In this document: positions 34,268 through 42,222 of the stretch, one piece after another
How positions within the stretch are numbered: position 1 is the first letter of the stretch
Layout of the letters: every line of letters starts with the position of its first letter
DNA from: Gracilibacillus salitolerans
GTDB taxonomy: Bacteria > Bacillota > Bacilli > Bacillales > Amphibacillaceae
Length of the DNA stretch: 64,000 bases
Direction of reading: 5' to 3'
NCBI RefSeq assembly: GCF_009650095.1
Contig: NZ_CP045915.1
Coordinates: 4,278,001-4,342,000, forward strand
The notes under the pieces: model-generated
Told to the model about the DNA's origin: nothing
Databases searched by the model: none
Seen by the model: only the letters and a program-made list of their open reading frames with translations
Made by a program: the position numbers and the translations under genes

Positions 34268-35599
34268 TTACTCCTCAAATTCAAACAATAAATCTTCCTC
34301 TTCATCTCTTTCAGCTTGTTCCTGTGTCATTTCTAAATATTCTTCAACAGGGGTCTCTCCTAGTAAAACACCGTCGATATTTTCCCATAAATATTGTTCA
34401 GAATTCGCTCCCCAATACGTCCAGGCAGCATAACCTGTCCGATCTTCTTCAAAAGCACTTTGTAATGTTTCGTATACACTTGCACCTAGTGCGCCTAATT
34501 CCTCAGATTCGTTCGGATCTACTGAATTAACGGGCAGAAATTTACCATGATTCAGCCATTTTTGTGCTATTTCTTCTCCATAATACCAATCAAGAAATCT
34601 GGCTGCTTCTTCCGTATGCTCAGAATTTGCGTTAATTCCTCCAGACTCCCCTAATGCAATAGGGACATTTTCTTCCACATCTTCACGCCACGGAGGCATC
34701 ACAAAATAATCTACCTCAAAGGATGGTGAATCTGTACTGAATCTAGTTAGTGACCAAGTACCTTCCATATGCATGGCAGATTGTTCATTATAAAATAAGC
34801 TCCATGCATCATCTGTCGAGATCGCGTGTGATTGTTGATCACTTATATAGCCTTCTTGCCACATATCTCGATAGGTTTCAACTGCTCCTTGCACAACGTC
34901 ATCTGTCCAAGGTATTTTATTTTGAAGAACTTCCTTAAATCTTTCCGGTCCTACGTATGCATTAAATACGACAGATAACCACCACTCATTCGCTGTTCTG
35001 AAGTCTGTAGTTCCAAAAGAAAAGGGCATTTGTCCATTCTCATGTATCGATTGGTTTAATGACATAAATTCTTCAAAATTATTTGGTGGTTCCCAGCCAT
35101 TTTGTTCGAAAAGGTCTTTATTATACCAAATAAGTAATGATTCAAACTCACTTGGCAAACCATATAATTCACCATCTGAAAAACCAATATCGTAAGCCCA
35201 ATCAGCATATCGATCACTCCAGCCATATTCATCCGCATACTCATCTAATGGAACGAGATAATCTGCTTTTTGGAATTGGGAGAGGGTAGATGCTCCATCC
35301 ATTAAAATGACATCTGGTCCTCCTCCTGAAGCTAATTGCTGTCTTTGTAAAGTTGCAGGATCTTCATTCGTAATCCAATTCACATCAATATCAGGATTAT
35401 CTTCTTCAAATGCTCCTATGATTTCTTCTTCTATGAATTGTTCTGCTCCTTCCGAGTCAGCAGGTGCCGTCATATAAGATATTTCTACCGGCTCTTCTCC
35501 CTCTTCTTCTGAAGTTGTGTTATCGTCTGAATCAGAACTACATCCAACAACAAACAATAAGATAAGTCCAAGAAATAAAAATAACACCTTGCGTTTCAT
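34268..35599 (-). CDS. Sugar ABC transporter substrate-binding lipoprotein
   Basis: A 443-residue family 1 solute-binding protein with a signal peptide and lipobox VVGC at about residue 20, then a Ser/Asp/Glu-rich linker. Typical motifs are VEISYMTAPADSEGAEQFIE at the mature start, YGLPSEFESLLIWYNKDLFE and FNAYVGPERF. ATG 35599 is chosen because AAAAAGGAGG precedes it; the longer frame from 35632 begins before that site. It is the first gene of the operon with two permeases, the ADP-ribosylglycohydrolase-like protein and the two-component system. Confidence 0.9.
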   Translation of the reverse strand: MKRKVLFLFLGLILLFVVGCSSDSDDNTTSEEEGEEPVEISYMTAPADSEGAEQFIEEEIIGAFEEDNPDIDVNWITNEDPATLQRQQLASGGGPDVILMDGASTLSQFQKADYLVPLDEYADEYGWSDRYADWAYDIGFSDGELYGLPSEFESLLIWYNKDLFEQNGWEPPNNFEEFMSLNQSIHENGQMPFSFGTTDFRTANEWWLSVVFNAYVGPERFKEVLQNKIPWTDDVVQGAVETYRDMWQEGYISDQQSHAISTDDAWSLFYNEQSAMHMEGTWSLTRFSTDSPSFEVDYFVMPPWREDVEENVPIALGESGGINANSEHTEEAARFLDWYYGEEIAQKWLNHGKFLPVNSVDPNESEELGALGASVYETLQSAFEEDRTGYAAWTYWGANSEQYLWENIDGVLLGETPVEEYLEMTQEQAERDEEEDLLFEFEE

Positions 35600-35726
35600 A
35601 TTGCCGCCTCCTTTTTGTAATCGTTTTCTCACTAGTTATTATACATTCGCGTTTATTTAAATTATATATACAAAAATGTTCGATTTTTTACGTAAGATTA
35701 ACCAATATCCATTTTTGATAATAGAA

Positions 35727-35770
35727 TAAAAGAAGGTGACAAGCTGTAAATAGCTCGTCACCTTCTTTTA
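35727..35770 (-). terminator. Terminator of the ribokinase gene
   Basis: A perfect 14-bp stem, TAAAAGAAGGTGAC at 35727-35740 with GTCACCTTCTTTTA at 35757-35770, and a smaller internal AGCT stem. It lies directly after the ribokinase stop codon and separates it from the ABC operon downstream. Confidence 0.88.
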
Positions 35771-35776
35771 TACTTT

Positions 35777-36676
35777 TCAAGAGGGATTAGTACTTAAGAA
35801 ATGTGCTACTTCTTGATCTGTTGGCATACCGGTTTGCGCTCCAATTTGTTGTACGGCCAAAGCTGAAGCTACATTAACCATTTTACATGCTGTGTATAGA
35901 TCTTGATGCTTAACCCAATAATACACAAATGCCCCATTAAAGGTATCCCCTGCACCTGTGGTATCTACTGCCTTTACATGGTAAACTGGTATCTCTTGAA
36001 AATGATCTTTATCCATAAATAATACTCCACGCTTTCCTTTGGTAATAATAAGTTTGTTTTTCCACTTATTTAAAACTTCTCTTTCATTACCAGGGAAAAT
36101 TTGTTCTCGTTCAATTTCATTTGGGGTAATAAAAGTTGTCTTTTCCAATAAACCTTGCTGCAACTTATTTGCCGGAGCTGGATTTAAAACCAAAGGAATA
36201 TGATGTTTATGACATAATGTTGCGGTATGTTCAATGGTATCCATCGGTATTTCTAGTTGAACTAGTACAATATCACTTCTTTTAATAAGATCTTCGTGGT
36301 CTTGTACATATTCAGGTGTTACAAAATTATTTGCTCCTGGTATCACAACAATACTATTGTCATGATTGGTTAATGTAATCATAGCTACCCCAGATTCTTG
36401 ATTGGGCACTTTGCTTACGCCTTCTGTATCGACGTTTTCTTTTACTAGATTATTCAATAACTGTTTTCCAAAATCATCATCCCCTACTCTGCCAATCATT
36501 TGAACATGTGCACCCAATCTAGATGCTGCGACTGCTTGATTCGTACCTTTACCACCAGGTTCTTTGTGAAATCTATCACCTAAGATCGTTTCACCCACTT
36601 TGGGACTTCTAGTAGTCGATCCAAATAAGTCCATATTTATACTTCCTATGACAGTTACTATTGGTATTCTTTTCAA
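35777..36676 (-). CDS. rbsK: Ribokinase
   Basis: A 299-residue PfkB-family kinase that phosphorylates D-ribose to ribose-5-phosphate. Signature 1 is GGKGTNQAVAASRLG (about 39-53), and signature 2 with the catalytic Asp is AVDTTGAGDTFNGAFVYYW near residue 245. VIGSINMDLFG at the N-terminus and MIGRVGDDDFGKQLL are typical of RbsK. The start is TTG 36676 behind GAGGGGG. It is transcribed alone between a cre-like site and a strong terminator. With the adjacent ADP-ribosylglycohydrolase-like gene it suggests salvage of a ribosyl compound. Confidence 0.9.
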   Translation of the reverse strand: MKRIPIVTVIGSINMDLFGSTTRSPKVGETILGDRFHKEPGGKGTNQAVAASRLGAHVQMIGRVGDDDFGKQLLNNLVKENVDTEGVSKVPNQESGVAMITLTNHDNSIVVIPGANNFVTPEYVQDHEDLIKRSDIVLVQLEIPMDTIEHTATLCHKHHIPLVLNPAPANKLQQGLLEKTTFITPNEIEREQIFPGNEREVLNKWKNKLIITKGKRGVLFMDKDHFQEIPVYHVKAVDTTGAGDTFNGAFVYYWVKHQDLYTACKMVNVASALAVQQIGAQTGMPTDQEVAHFLSTNPS

Positions 36677-36695
36677 TTCAGTACCCCCTCACAAT

Positions 36696-36709
36696 TGATA
36701 ACGATTTCA
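36696..36709 (-). promoter_or_regulatory. cre-like site upstream of rbsK
   Basis: TGATAACGATTTCA fits the CcpA consensus TGWAANCGNTNWCA except at one base. It lies 20 bases before the TTG start of rbsK, a position suited to roadblock repression. Confidence 0.45.
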
Positions 36710-37152
36710 GAAAATGTTATTACAAAAAATGTTTGGTGTCAAAGTCTAGAAAAGTCTCATGTGAACAAAACAGCTCATATCTTATGTTCTATTAACTAAA
36801 ATTTATTTAAAATTAACCCATTTCAAACCTGCAAAATTTATCCTTACGTTTATCCTTGTTTAACGTTTTTTCCTTATCACTCTCACTAATTTGAATACTT
36901 TAACTGATGATTTATGTATTTCAAGCATATTCTCTACTGTAGCAACGGACATATCTGTACCACCGAAACTAGATGTCTATTTTTTCCTATTAATATATAA
37001 GTAGCCTCCATCATAGCACCTTTTATCTGCCTATTTTCCACTACGTGACATTTCATAAAATTACATAATTTACCTAAAGGCGAAATATATTTCGTTCCAA
37101 GCTCTGGCTTATTTTAAGAGAATAGCTAAAAGGTTGGATTTTTATAAATGAT
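36710..37152. other. Intergenic region with a perfect palindrome before XRE-comK
   Basis: No gene is supported, though the minus strand has a short coding-like stretch near 36872-36975. The 14-bp perfect palindrome CGAAATATATTTCG at 37081-37094 lies about 60 bases before the XRE gene and is the best operator candidate for the XRE-comK unit. Confidence 0.45.
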
Positions 37153-37407
37153 TTGGAAAAAGATAATTTTCTATACGTAATAGGAGAATACTATAAGAAA
37201 CAGCGTATTGCCAAAGGCTGGACCCAAAGTGAAGTAGCCGAGGCTCTAAATATAAGTGTTCGTTCGATTCAACAATTTGAAAAAGGTGAGCTTAATCTAG
37301 CAATAACCCGCTTTGTAGAATTAACAGAGTTATTAAATGTACCTTATTCCATTGTAAAAGAACAATTCAAAGCATATAGCTATCATTCCTTTCAAGAGCA
37401 AGTATGA
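37153..37407 (+). CDS. XRE-family regulator overlapping comK
   Basis: An 84-residue protein that is a single Cro/CI helix-turn-helix domain: IAKGWTQSEVAEALNISVRS (residues about 19-38) followed by IQQFEKGELNLAITRFVELT. It resembles other XRE proteins and differs from the two paralogues at 54 and 39220. The TTG start at 37153 is weak, with AAAGGTTGG rather far upstream, so the exact start is uncertain. Its stop overlaps the comK ATG by four bases (ATGA), so the two are translated together. It probably represses or tunes comK through the palindrome at 37081. Confidence 0.75.
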   Translation: MEKDNFLYVIGEYYKKQRIAKGWTQSEVAEALNISVRSIQQFEKGELNLAITRFVELTELLNVPYSIVKEQFKAYSYHSFQEQV

Positions 37408-37898
37408 GAAGTAACGAATCGAAAGGAAAAGAAAAAGAGATGATAAAAGATTATAGAATAACTAGAAAAACGTTAGCCATTGTACCAAACAAAGATATAT
37501 TCGAACAGTCTAAAATAATTGAAATGGAGCAAGAGATTTACCATCCATCTTCTCCATTTCCAATCATCAAAGAAAACTGTATGCATTACGGCGCCATTTA
37601 TGATGGTCGTAAAAAATCGGTTCAACATCACCTAGACTTCCACCAAAAGATACCCATCCCGATGGCTACTTCCAAAGGAATATATACCTTCCCTACCGAA
37701 TCACCACAAAATGATAATTGTTGTTGGTTGTTTTTCCATGGAGTGAAAGACATCTTTACCAATACTAAAAATAACCTTCCAAATACAATCGTTCTATTAA
37801 TTAACGAGAAATGGTTGACCTTAGATAATTCCACATATACTTTAAAAACTCAATATGATCGTACGGGAATGTGTAAGGTTATTTTTGATCAATTATGA
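37404..37898 (+). CDS. comK: Competence transcription factor ComK
   Basis: A 164-residue ComK-family protein, the master activator of DNA-uptake genes in Bacillus. Conserved parts are YRITRKTLAIVPNKD at the N-terminus, MHYGAIYDGRKKSVQHHLDF, then KIPIPMATSKGIYTFPTESP and NCCWLFFHGV. It is shorter than the roughly 190-residue B. subtilis protein, lacking part of the C-terminal tail. The start at 37404 overlaps the XRE gene; ATG 37440 with AAAGGA upstream is an alternative. Pairing with an XRE gene in one unit is unusual, since comK is commonly monocistronic. Confidence 0.85.
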   Translation: MRSNESKGKEKEMIKDYRITRKTLAIVPNKDIFEQSKIIEMEQEIYHPSSPFPIIKENCMHYGAIYDGRKKSVQHHLDFHQKIPIPMATSKGIYTFPTESPQNDNCCWLFFHGVKDIFTNTKNNLPNTIVLLINEKWLTLDNSTYTLKTQYDRTGMCKVIFDQL

Positions 37899-37953
37899 TG
37901 AGCGGTTTGATTACTGCCATTAGCACTACCGAATTCTTAAAATTAATAAAAAA

Positions 37954-37997
37954 ATAATAGTCCCAGGATGAACACAATTTCATCGTGGGACTATTAT
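37954..37997. terminator. Bidirectional terminator between comK and sigma factor gene
   Basis: A 12-bp perfect stem, ATAATAGTCCCA (37954-37965) with TGGGACTATTAT (37986-37997), and additional inner pairs. The minus-strand exit has a T-run, so it chiefly ends the sigma-factor transcript; comK converges on it from the other side. Confidence 0.8.
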
Positions 37998-38092
37998 GTG
38001 ACTAGCCTCTACTACCTACCCATTCAACAACATCAGCTTAGCGCTAGATAATGACAGTACCCCTTAAGATTCGAGTCACTTCTTCTGCACCA

Positions 38093-38584
38093 TTAAATAT
38101 ATTCCTTCTCTACCATAACCTTCTGAATCTTCTTCCTAGCTACCTTCCCCCAATTCTTCACTGCATTTTCTGTTACTCCTTCTTCTTCCGCTATCTTTCT
38201 AACAGACTGATCTTTCAACACAAATTTATCAAACCAACACCACTGCTTATCAGTCAACGCCTTCTGAATATCTACTAATAATGGCCTATCTACTTCCAAC
38301 TCATCTACCACTACCAAATCTTCTATTGTAACTTGATTAAACCATCGCTGAAATTGATCACGCTCGCGATTTTCTTTGCGAATTTTGTTAAGGAAACTTC
38401 TTGTAATGCCATAATAAGCATAGGTGGAAAACTTTGATTTTGATGGATCATAGTTTTGAAAAGCATCCCACAAGGCAATTAACCCTTCTTGATAAAATTC
38501 CCCATCGACATCTCGAATTTGATATTTGTGCATAATGTGATAAATCACCTTTTCACAATCCTTCAACATACCCTCAAATCTCAT
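38093..38584 (-). CDS. Sigma-70 family RNA polymerase sigma factor
   Basis: A 163-residue small sigma factor. Region 2 is at about 10-80: HKYQIRDVDGEFYQEGLIAL and YDPSKSKFSTYAYYGITRSF, the -10 recognition and melting region. Region 4 is at about 100-160: DKQWCWFDKFVLKDQSVRKI then AEEEGVTENAVKNWGKVARK, a helix-turn-helix for the -35 box. There is no region 3. ATG 38584 is preferred over the GTG before it, with AGGAGTT upstream. It converges on comK. No anti-sigma gene is adjacent, but a small ORF precedes it. A role in competence or late growth is plausible, by position only. Confidence 0.8.
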   Translation of the reverse strand: MRFEGMLKDCEKVIYHIMHKYQIRDVDGEFYQEGLIALWDAFQNYDPSKSKFSTYAYYGITRSFLNKIRKENRERDQFQRWFNQVTIEDLVVVDELEVDRPLLVDIQKALTDKQWCWFDKFVLKDQSVRKIAEEEGVTENAVKNWGKVARKKIQKVMVEKEYI

Positions 38585-38598
38585 CACTTGATGAACTC

Positions 38599-38709
38599 CT
38601 ACATGACAAGCACTTGCCTCACGTATTCCGCGGTAAAGTGATCATATAAAAGTTCCTCGTCTATGTCATATGGTGATATTTGTATGCCATCCTTTGAAAA
38701 TAGCTCCAA
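38599..38709 (-). CDS. Possible 36-residue ORF coupled to the sigma factor gene
   Basis: A TTG-initiated frame encodes an acidic peptide starting MELFSKDGIQISPYDIDEE and ending AEYVRQVLVM. Its TAG stop lies inside the AGGAG ribosome site of the sigma factor gene, an arrangement typical of translational coupling. No clear ribosome site precedes the TTG, and no family is recognised. It could be a sigma-factor partner or a leader peptide, or a chance frame. Confidence 0.35.
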   Translation of the reverse strand: MELFSKDGIQISPYDIDEELLYDHFTAEYVRQVLVM

Positions 38710-38922
38710 TTACCATTATTTTTGGGATTTTCATCTGAGAAAATGGGATTATTGCATAAATCTATCATAGTTCATCGCTATTTATAGATTTTCTTTTACA
38801 AGCCCCATTAACCAACATCTGACCTTTTGACTTATTATGCGAGAAATATAGACTTAATTACCGATAGGTCTGCCCCTAATACGTGATACACATTGTACTT
38901 CATACAAGAAAAGCAATATTGC

Positions 38923-39093
38923 TCAACACTTCATTTTCTGATAAGCTTTTATTTCTTCATCTAATAATCTGCTATGTCTTAAAGTAGAGGGAGCAGTTAA
39001 TCCCTCTTGAGATCCAATTTTTAATAATTCATGACGCATCTTTTCAATTCGTTCTGATAGCAAATAAATTTCTATCTCTTTTCCCTTATTCAT
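38923..39093 (-). CDS. Spo0E-like aspartyl-phosphate phosphatase (copy 2)
   Basis: A 56-residue Spo0E-family protein with the SxxxD signature as SRLLDEEI and the first helix as LSERIEKMRHELLKIGSQEG. Predicted to remove phosphate from Spo0A and delay sporulation. ATG 39093 is chosen with GGTGGGGA just before it. It is divergent from the XRE gene at 39220; the shared 127-base promoter region contains two dyads, so the XRE protein may control this phosphatase. It is a paralogue of 3178-3351. Confidence 0.82.
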   Translation of the reverse strand: MNKGKEIEIYLLSERIEKMRHELLKIGSQEGLTAPSTLRHSRLLDEEIKAYQKMKC

Positions 39094-39136
39094 GTTTATC
39101 CCCACCATCTACTAATACTTTAACTCCGCAATCTAT

Positions 39137-39194
39137 ACGTATAAGCGTACAACTATTAACTATATTATATAGTACGCTTACAGGTACAGTCAAT
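39137..39194. promoter_or_regulatory. Divergent operator pair between Spo0E-like and XRE genes
   Basis: Two dyads of the form TACG-N2-TA-N2-CGTA occur: TACGTATAAGCGTA (about 39137-39149) and GTACGCTTACAGGTAC (39172-39187). As a pair they form a 9-bp inverted repeat, TAAGCGTAC and GTACGCTTA, 21 bases apart. The right-hand dyad is conserved upstream of XRE copy 1 (7-22). This is good evidence for an XRE-bound, shared operator. Confidence 0.6.
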
Positions 39195-39219
39195 ACTATA
39201 TAAAAAGTGAGGTATTCCG

Positions 39220-39444
39220 TTGAAAAAAGTAGAAATTGCACTTAACGAATTATTGCATCAATACAACCTCAGCTTAAATCAACTGCACCTTTTAACTGGT
39301 ATAAGAAGAGCAGCATTAAGTGAGTTAGCAAATGGTAAAAGACAGAGGATTCAATTAGACCATATAGAAAAAATTGCAAATGCTCTTGATATTAATGATA
39401 TTAACAAAATTATAACGATTAAAGATGAAAATAAAGAATACTAA
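39220..39444 (+). CDS. Small XRE-family regulator (copy 2)
   Basis: A 74-residue helix-turn-helix protein, paralogue of 54-278, with recognition segment LNQLHLLTGIRRAALSELAN and conserved KRQRIQLDHIEKIANALDI. It has a TTG start at 39220 with GTGAGG upstream. It is divergently arranged with the Spo0E-like gene and convergent with cysQ. The same XRE-cysQ-SLC13 order occurs at the left of the window. Function: probably a repressor of itself and of the Spo0E-like gene. Confidence 0.85.
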   Translation: MKKVEIALNELLHQYNLSLNQLHLLTGIRRAALSELANGKRQRIQLDHIEKIANALDINDINKIITIKDENKEY

Positions 39445-39516
39445 ATATCTTTCTATTTCGTGATCATGAAACTATATAATGATTATGCTCAATAATTCAC
39501 ATGATAAAACGAGAAG

Positions 39517-39556
39517 AAACTCCCGTTGCAATATTTCCATGCATTTACGGGAGTTT
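39517..39556. terminator. Terminator between convergent XRE and cysQ genes
   Basis: A perfect 10-bp stem, AAACTCCCGT (39517-39526) with ACGGGAGTTT (39547-39556) and a 20-base loop. Its position between two converging genes suits termination in both directions. Confidence 0.7.
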
Positions 39557-39593
39557 ACTCTAGTCCGTTATATTTAGAAAAAAGAAACTAAAT

Positions 39594-40394
39594 TTATTCC
39601 TCTACCCTACTAACTAAAAACCAACCATTCAATAGATTCTCTCTATTATAATAAAACCGCTCATCATCTTCATGTCGAGTAACAGATCCACCCGCTGCTT
39701 CAACAATGGCTTGACCTGCACCTGTATCCCATTCCATCGTTGGTGCATATCGTGGATAGTAGTCTGCTTTTCCTTCTGCTACTAAACAAAACTTTAACGA
39801 GCTTCCTGATGAAACAACCTCTGCTTCTCCATCTAGTTGATCAATAAACTCTTCCGTTTCTTTCGACATATGAGAACGACTAGCAACCACATTAATAACC
39901 TCAGACTCATTCACTTCAGGTAACCGAATACTTTGATTAACTAACTCTTCTTCATTCGCTACATTTACTTGAGAAGCATTGGTTAACTTATAAGCACCTT
40001 CACCCTTTACACCGAAATAGAAAGTATCTAATGCTGGAGCGTAAATAACGCCAAGGATTGGATAGTGCCCATCAATTAGTGCGATGTTCACCGTGAATTC
40101 ACCATTTTTCTTAATAAATTCTTTCGTTCCGTCTAAAGGATCCACTAACCAAAATTGCTCCCATTTCTTGCGCTCTTCAAATGGGATTTCCCTGCCTTCT
40201 TCACTTAACACAGGTATTGTAGAATCTATCTTATTTAGACCTTCTGCAATTACGTTATGGGATCTTTTATCCGCAATCGTTAAAGGTGAGTCATCCTTCT
40301 TTACTTCCACCTCAAAGTCTTGTTGATAGACATCCCTTATTTCTTTACCTGCATCTAAGCAAATTTTGAATAAATCATTGATATATGTATGCAT
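39594..40394 (-). CDS. cysQ: CysQ-type 3'(2'),5'-bisphosphate nucleotidase (copy 2)
   Basis: A 266-residue inositol-monophosphatase-superfamily protein that hydrolyses PAP to AMP and phosphate, removing the inhibitory product of sulfotransferases. Metal-site motifs are LSEEGREIPF, WLVDPLDGTKEF and MEWDTGAGQAIVEAAGG. ATG 40394 follows GAAGGAGG; the longer frame from 40424 starts inside the upstream gene. It lies 20 bases after the SLC13 permease gene and belongs to the sulfation module with cysD, cysNC and the sulfotransferase. Paralogue of 9410-10201. Confidence 0.87.
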   Translation of the reverse strand: MHTYINDLFKICLDAGKEIRDVYQQDFEVEVKKDDSPLTIADKRSHNVIAEGLNKIDSTIPVLSEEGREIPFEERKKWEQFWLVDPLDGTKEFIKKNGEFTVNIALIDGHYPILGVIYAPALDTFYFGVKGEGAYKLTNASQVNVANEEELVNQSIRLPEVNESEVINVVASRSHMSKETEEFIDQLDGEAEVVSSGSSLKFCLVAEGKADYYPRYAPTMEWDTGAGQAIVEAAGGSVTRHEDDERFYYNRENLLNGWFLVSRVEE

Positions 40395-40414
40395 AAAACA
40401 TCCTCCTTCATTTA

Positions 40415-42193
40415 TTAAAACCATACCACATTCACGATGGTTACGGTTATCAGCATCACGATGATACTTAACGGGGTTCCAACCTTGATATAATCACTAA
40501 AGGTATATCCACCAGGACCATACACAATTAAGTTGGTCTGATAGCCAATTGGTGTAATAAAACTTGCAGAAGCTGCAATAGCGATCGTCACGGCGAATCC
40601 CATATAATCTAAGGACAGCACCTCTGCCATCTCGATACCGATAGGCAACATTAACACGGCTGCTGCACTATTTGTAATCAACTCTGTGAAAATGTTGGTC
40701 AAAATATATACAGCGATTAATATCGCAATAATGCCAAGTGGTTCACCTATTTCTAAAAGTCCATTTGCCATCCATGATGCAAGTCCTGTTTTGGTCATCG
40801 CCGTTCCTACACCAAAGGCACTAGCAATTAATAGCAACACATGAAACTGTATTTTTTTCTTTGCTTCCTCTGGACTGATAATTTTGGTAATGATAAAAAT
40901 GAATACAGCTAAAAGCATGGCCTTAAACATCGATAACACATTTAATGTTACTGCTAGAATCATGGTAATAAGGACAATTAAAGAAAACCAGCCTTTTTTA
41001 CGATTCTCATTTAAATGATTCGGCGTTTCCATCGAGGATACAACATAAAAGTCATTTGATTGTTGATACGTTCGTATAAAATCTGAGCCGGTTAGTAATA
41101 ATAAAACGTCACCAGGCTTTAAGACAATATCTCCTATTTTACTTTTGATCCGTTCATTATTTCGGTGTACGGCTAAAACACCAGCATCAAACCTTGAACG
41201 AAATTGTGACTGCTTAATGGACTTAGATAACAAGGAGGATTGATGTGACACTACTGCCTCTACTAACTGAACATCACCATTCTTCAAATCATCCAAATCT
41301 AAATGAGTGCCTGTTTCTAATTGAAGCCCCTTTAATTGTTGTAATTCAGCAATCGTCGAGATTAATCCGGTAAAGATAAGTCGATCTCCAGCACGCACGA
41401 TCGTTGTCGACTTCACCGGAGAAACTCTTTCTGATTCACGAATAATTTCCACTAAATATAATCCTTTTAATTCACGTAAACCCGCTTTTTCCACTGTTTC
41501 ATTAATAAAAGCAAAACTATTAGAAACCGTCATTTCTGCGATATACTCACGGCTATCCTGTTTCACCTGTTCACTAAAACCCTTATTATGAGGAAGTAAC
41601 TTATAACCGATCGTAAACAAATAGATAAACCCGATAATCAAAACAGGTACACCTACAACAGCTAGTTGAAATAAGGTGAAACCTTTTAACCCATAATCTA
41701 ATAACATACCGTGAACGACTAGGTTTGTAGATGTACCAATCACCGTAATCGTTCCACCTAAAATAGTGACATAGGATAGTGGGATTAAAAATTTAGAGGG
41801 GGCGATTCCTCTTTCTTCACACCACTTCTTGATCATTGGCGTAAAGGTAACCACTATTGGGGTATTATTCAAAAAGGCAGACGATAAAGAGATCGGTAAA
41901 TAAAAACGAAACATAGAACCTCTAACCTTCTTGCTTTTACTCAACCACTGCTTCATCATCTGTTCGAGTAGACCATGTTTTTGAACAGCTCCTGCTACGA
42001 TAAATAATAAGGCAATCGTAAGCATCCCTTGATTTGAAAAGCCTTTAAATGCTTCTTCTGGAGTTAATAGTCCTGTTAAAACAAAAATTACTAAAGCAGA
42101 AAACACTATCATATCAGGACGAGTAAGTTCTAATAACAAAGCTACAAACATAACGACAATAACCACTAATACAAATCCCATTTCAAGTGTCAA
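40415..42193 (-). CDS. SLC13/DASS-family anion permease with TrkA_C domains, probable sulfate importer
   Basis: A 592-residue membrane protein. N- and C-terminal transport halves with about 11 to 13 helices carry typical DASS motifs (FLNNTPIVVTFTPMIKKWCE, then GTSTNLVVHG; in the second half TNSAAAVLMLPIG and PIGYQTNLIVYGPGGY). Between them at about 200-370 lie two cytoplasmic TrkA_C domains (VRAGDRLIFTG, LKPGDVLLLLTG). Such proteins carry sulfate in bacteria. TTG 42193 is the probable start since GGAGGTGA is correctly spaced before it; the ATG at 42211 overlaps that site. The location between cysNC and cysQ supports sulfate uptake for PAPS synthesis. Confidence 0.88.
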   Translation of the reverse strand: MTLEMGFVLVVIVVMFVALLLELTRPDMIVFSALVIFVLTGLLTPEEAFKGFSNQGMLTIALLFIVAGAVQKHGLLEQMMKQWLSKSKKVRGSMFRFYLPISLSSAFLNNTPIVVTFTPMIKKWCEERGIAPSKFLIPLSYVTILGGTITVIGTSTNLVVHGMLLDYGLKGFTLFQLAVVGVPVLIIGFIYLFTIGYKLLPHNKGFSEQVKQDSREYIAEMTVSNSFAFINETVEKAGLRELKGLYLVEIIRESERVSPVKSTTIVRAGDRLIFTGLISTIAELQQLKGLQLETGTHLDLDDLKNGDVQLVEAVVSHQSSLLSKSIKQSQFRSRFDAGVLAVHRNNERIKSKIGDIVLKPGDVLLLLTGSDFIRTYQQSNDFYVVSSMETPNHLNENRKKGWFSLIVLITMILAVTLNVLSMFKAMLLAVFIFIITKIISPEEAKKKIQFHVLLLIASAFGVGTAMTKTGLASWMANGLLEIGEPLGIIAILIAVYILTNIFTELITNSAAAVLMLPIGIEMAEVLSLDYMGFAVTIAIAASASFITPIGYQTNLIVYGPGGYTFSDYIKVGTPLSIIVMLITVTIVNVVWF

Positions 42194-42222
42194 TGAGGAA
42201 TCACCTCCCATTTAAAGCGTAT

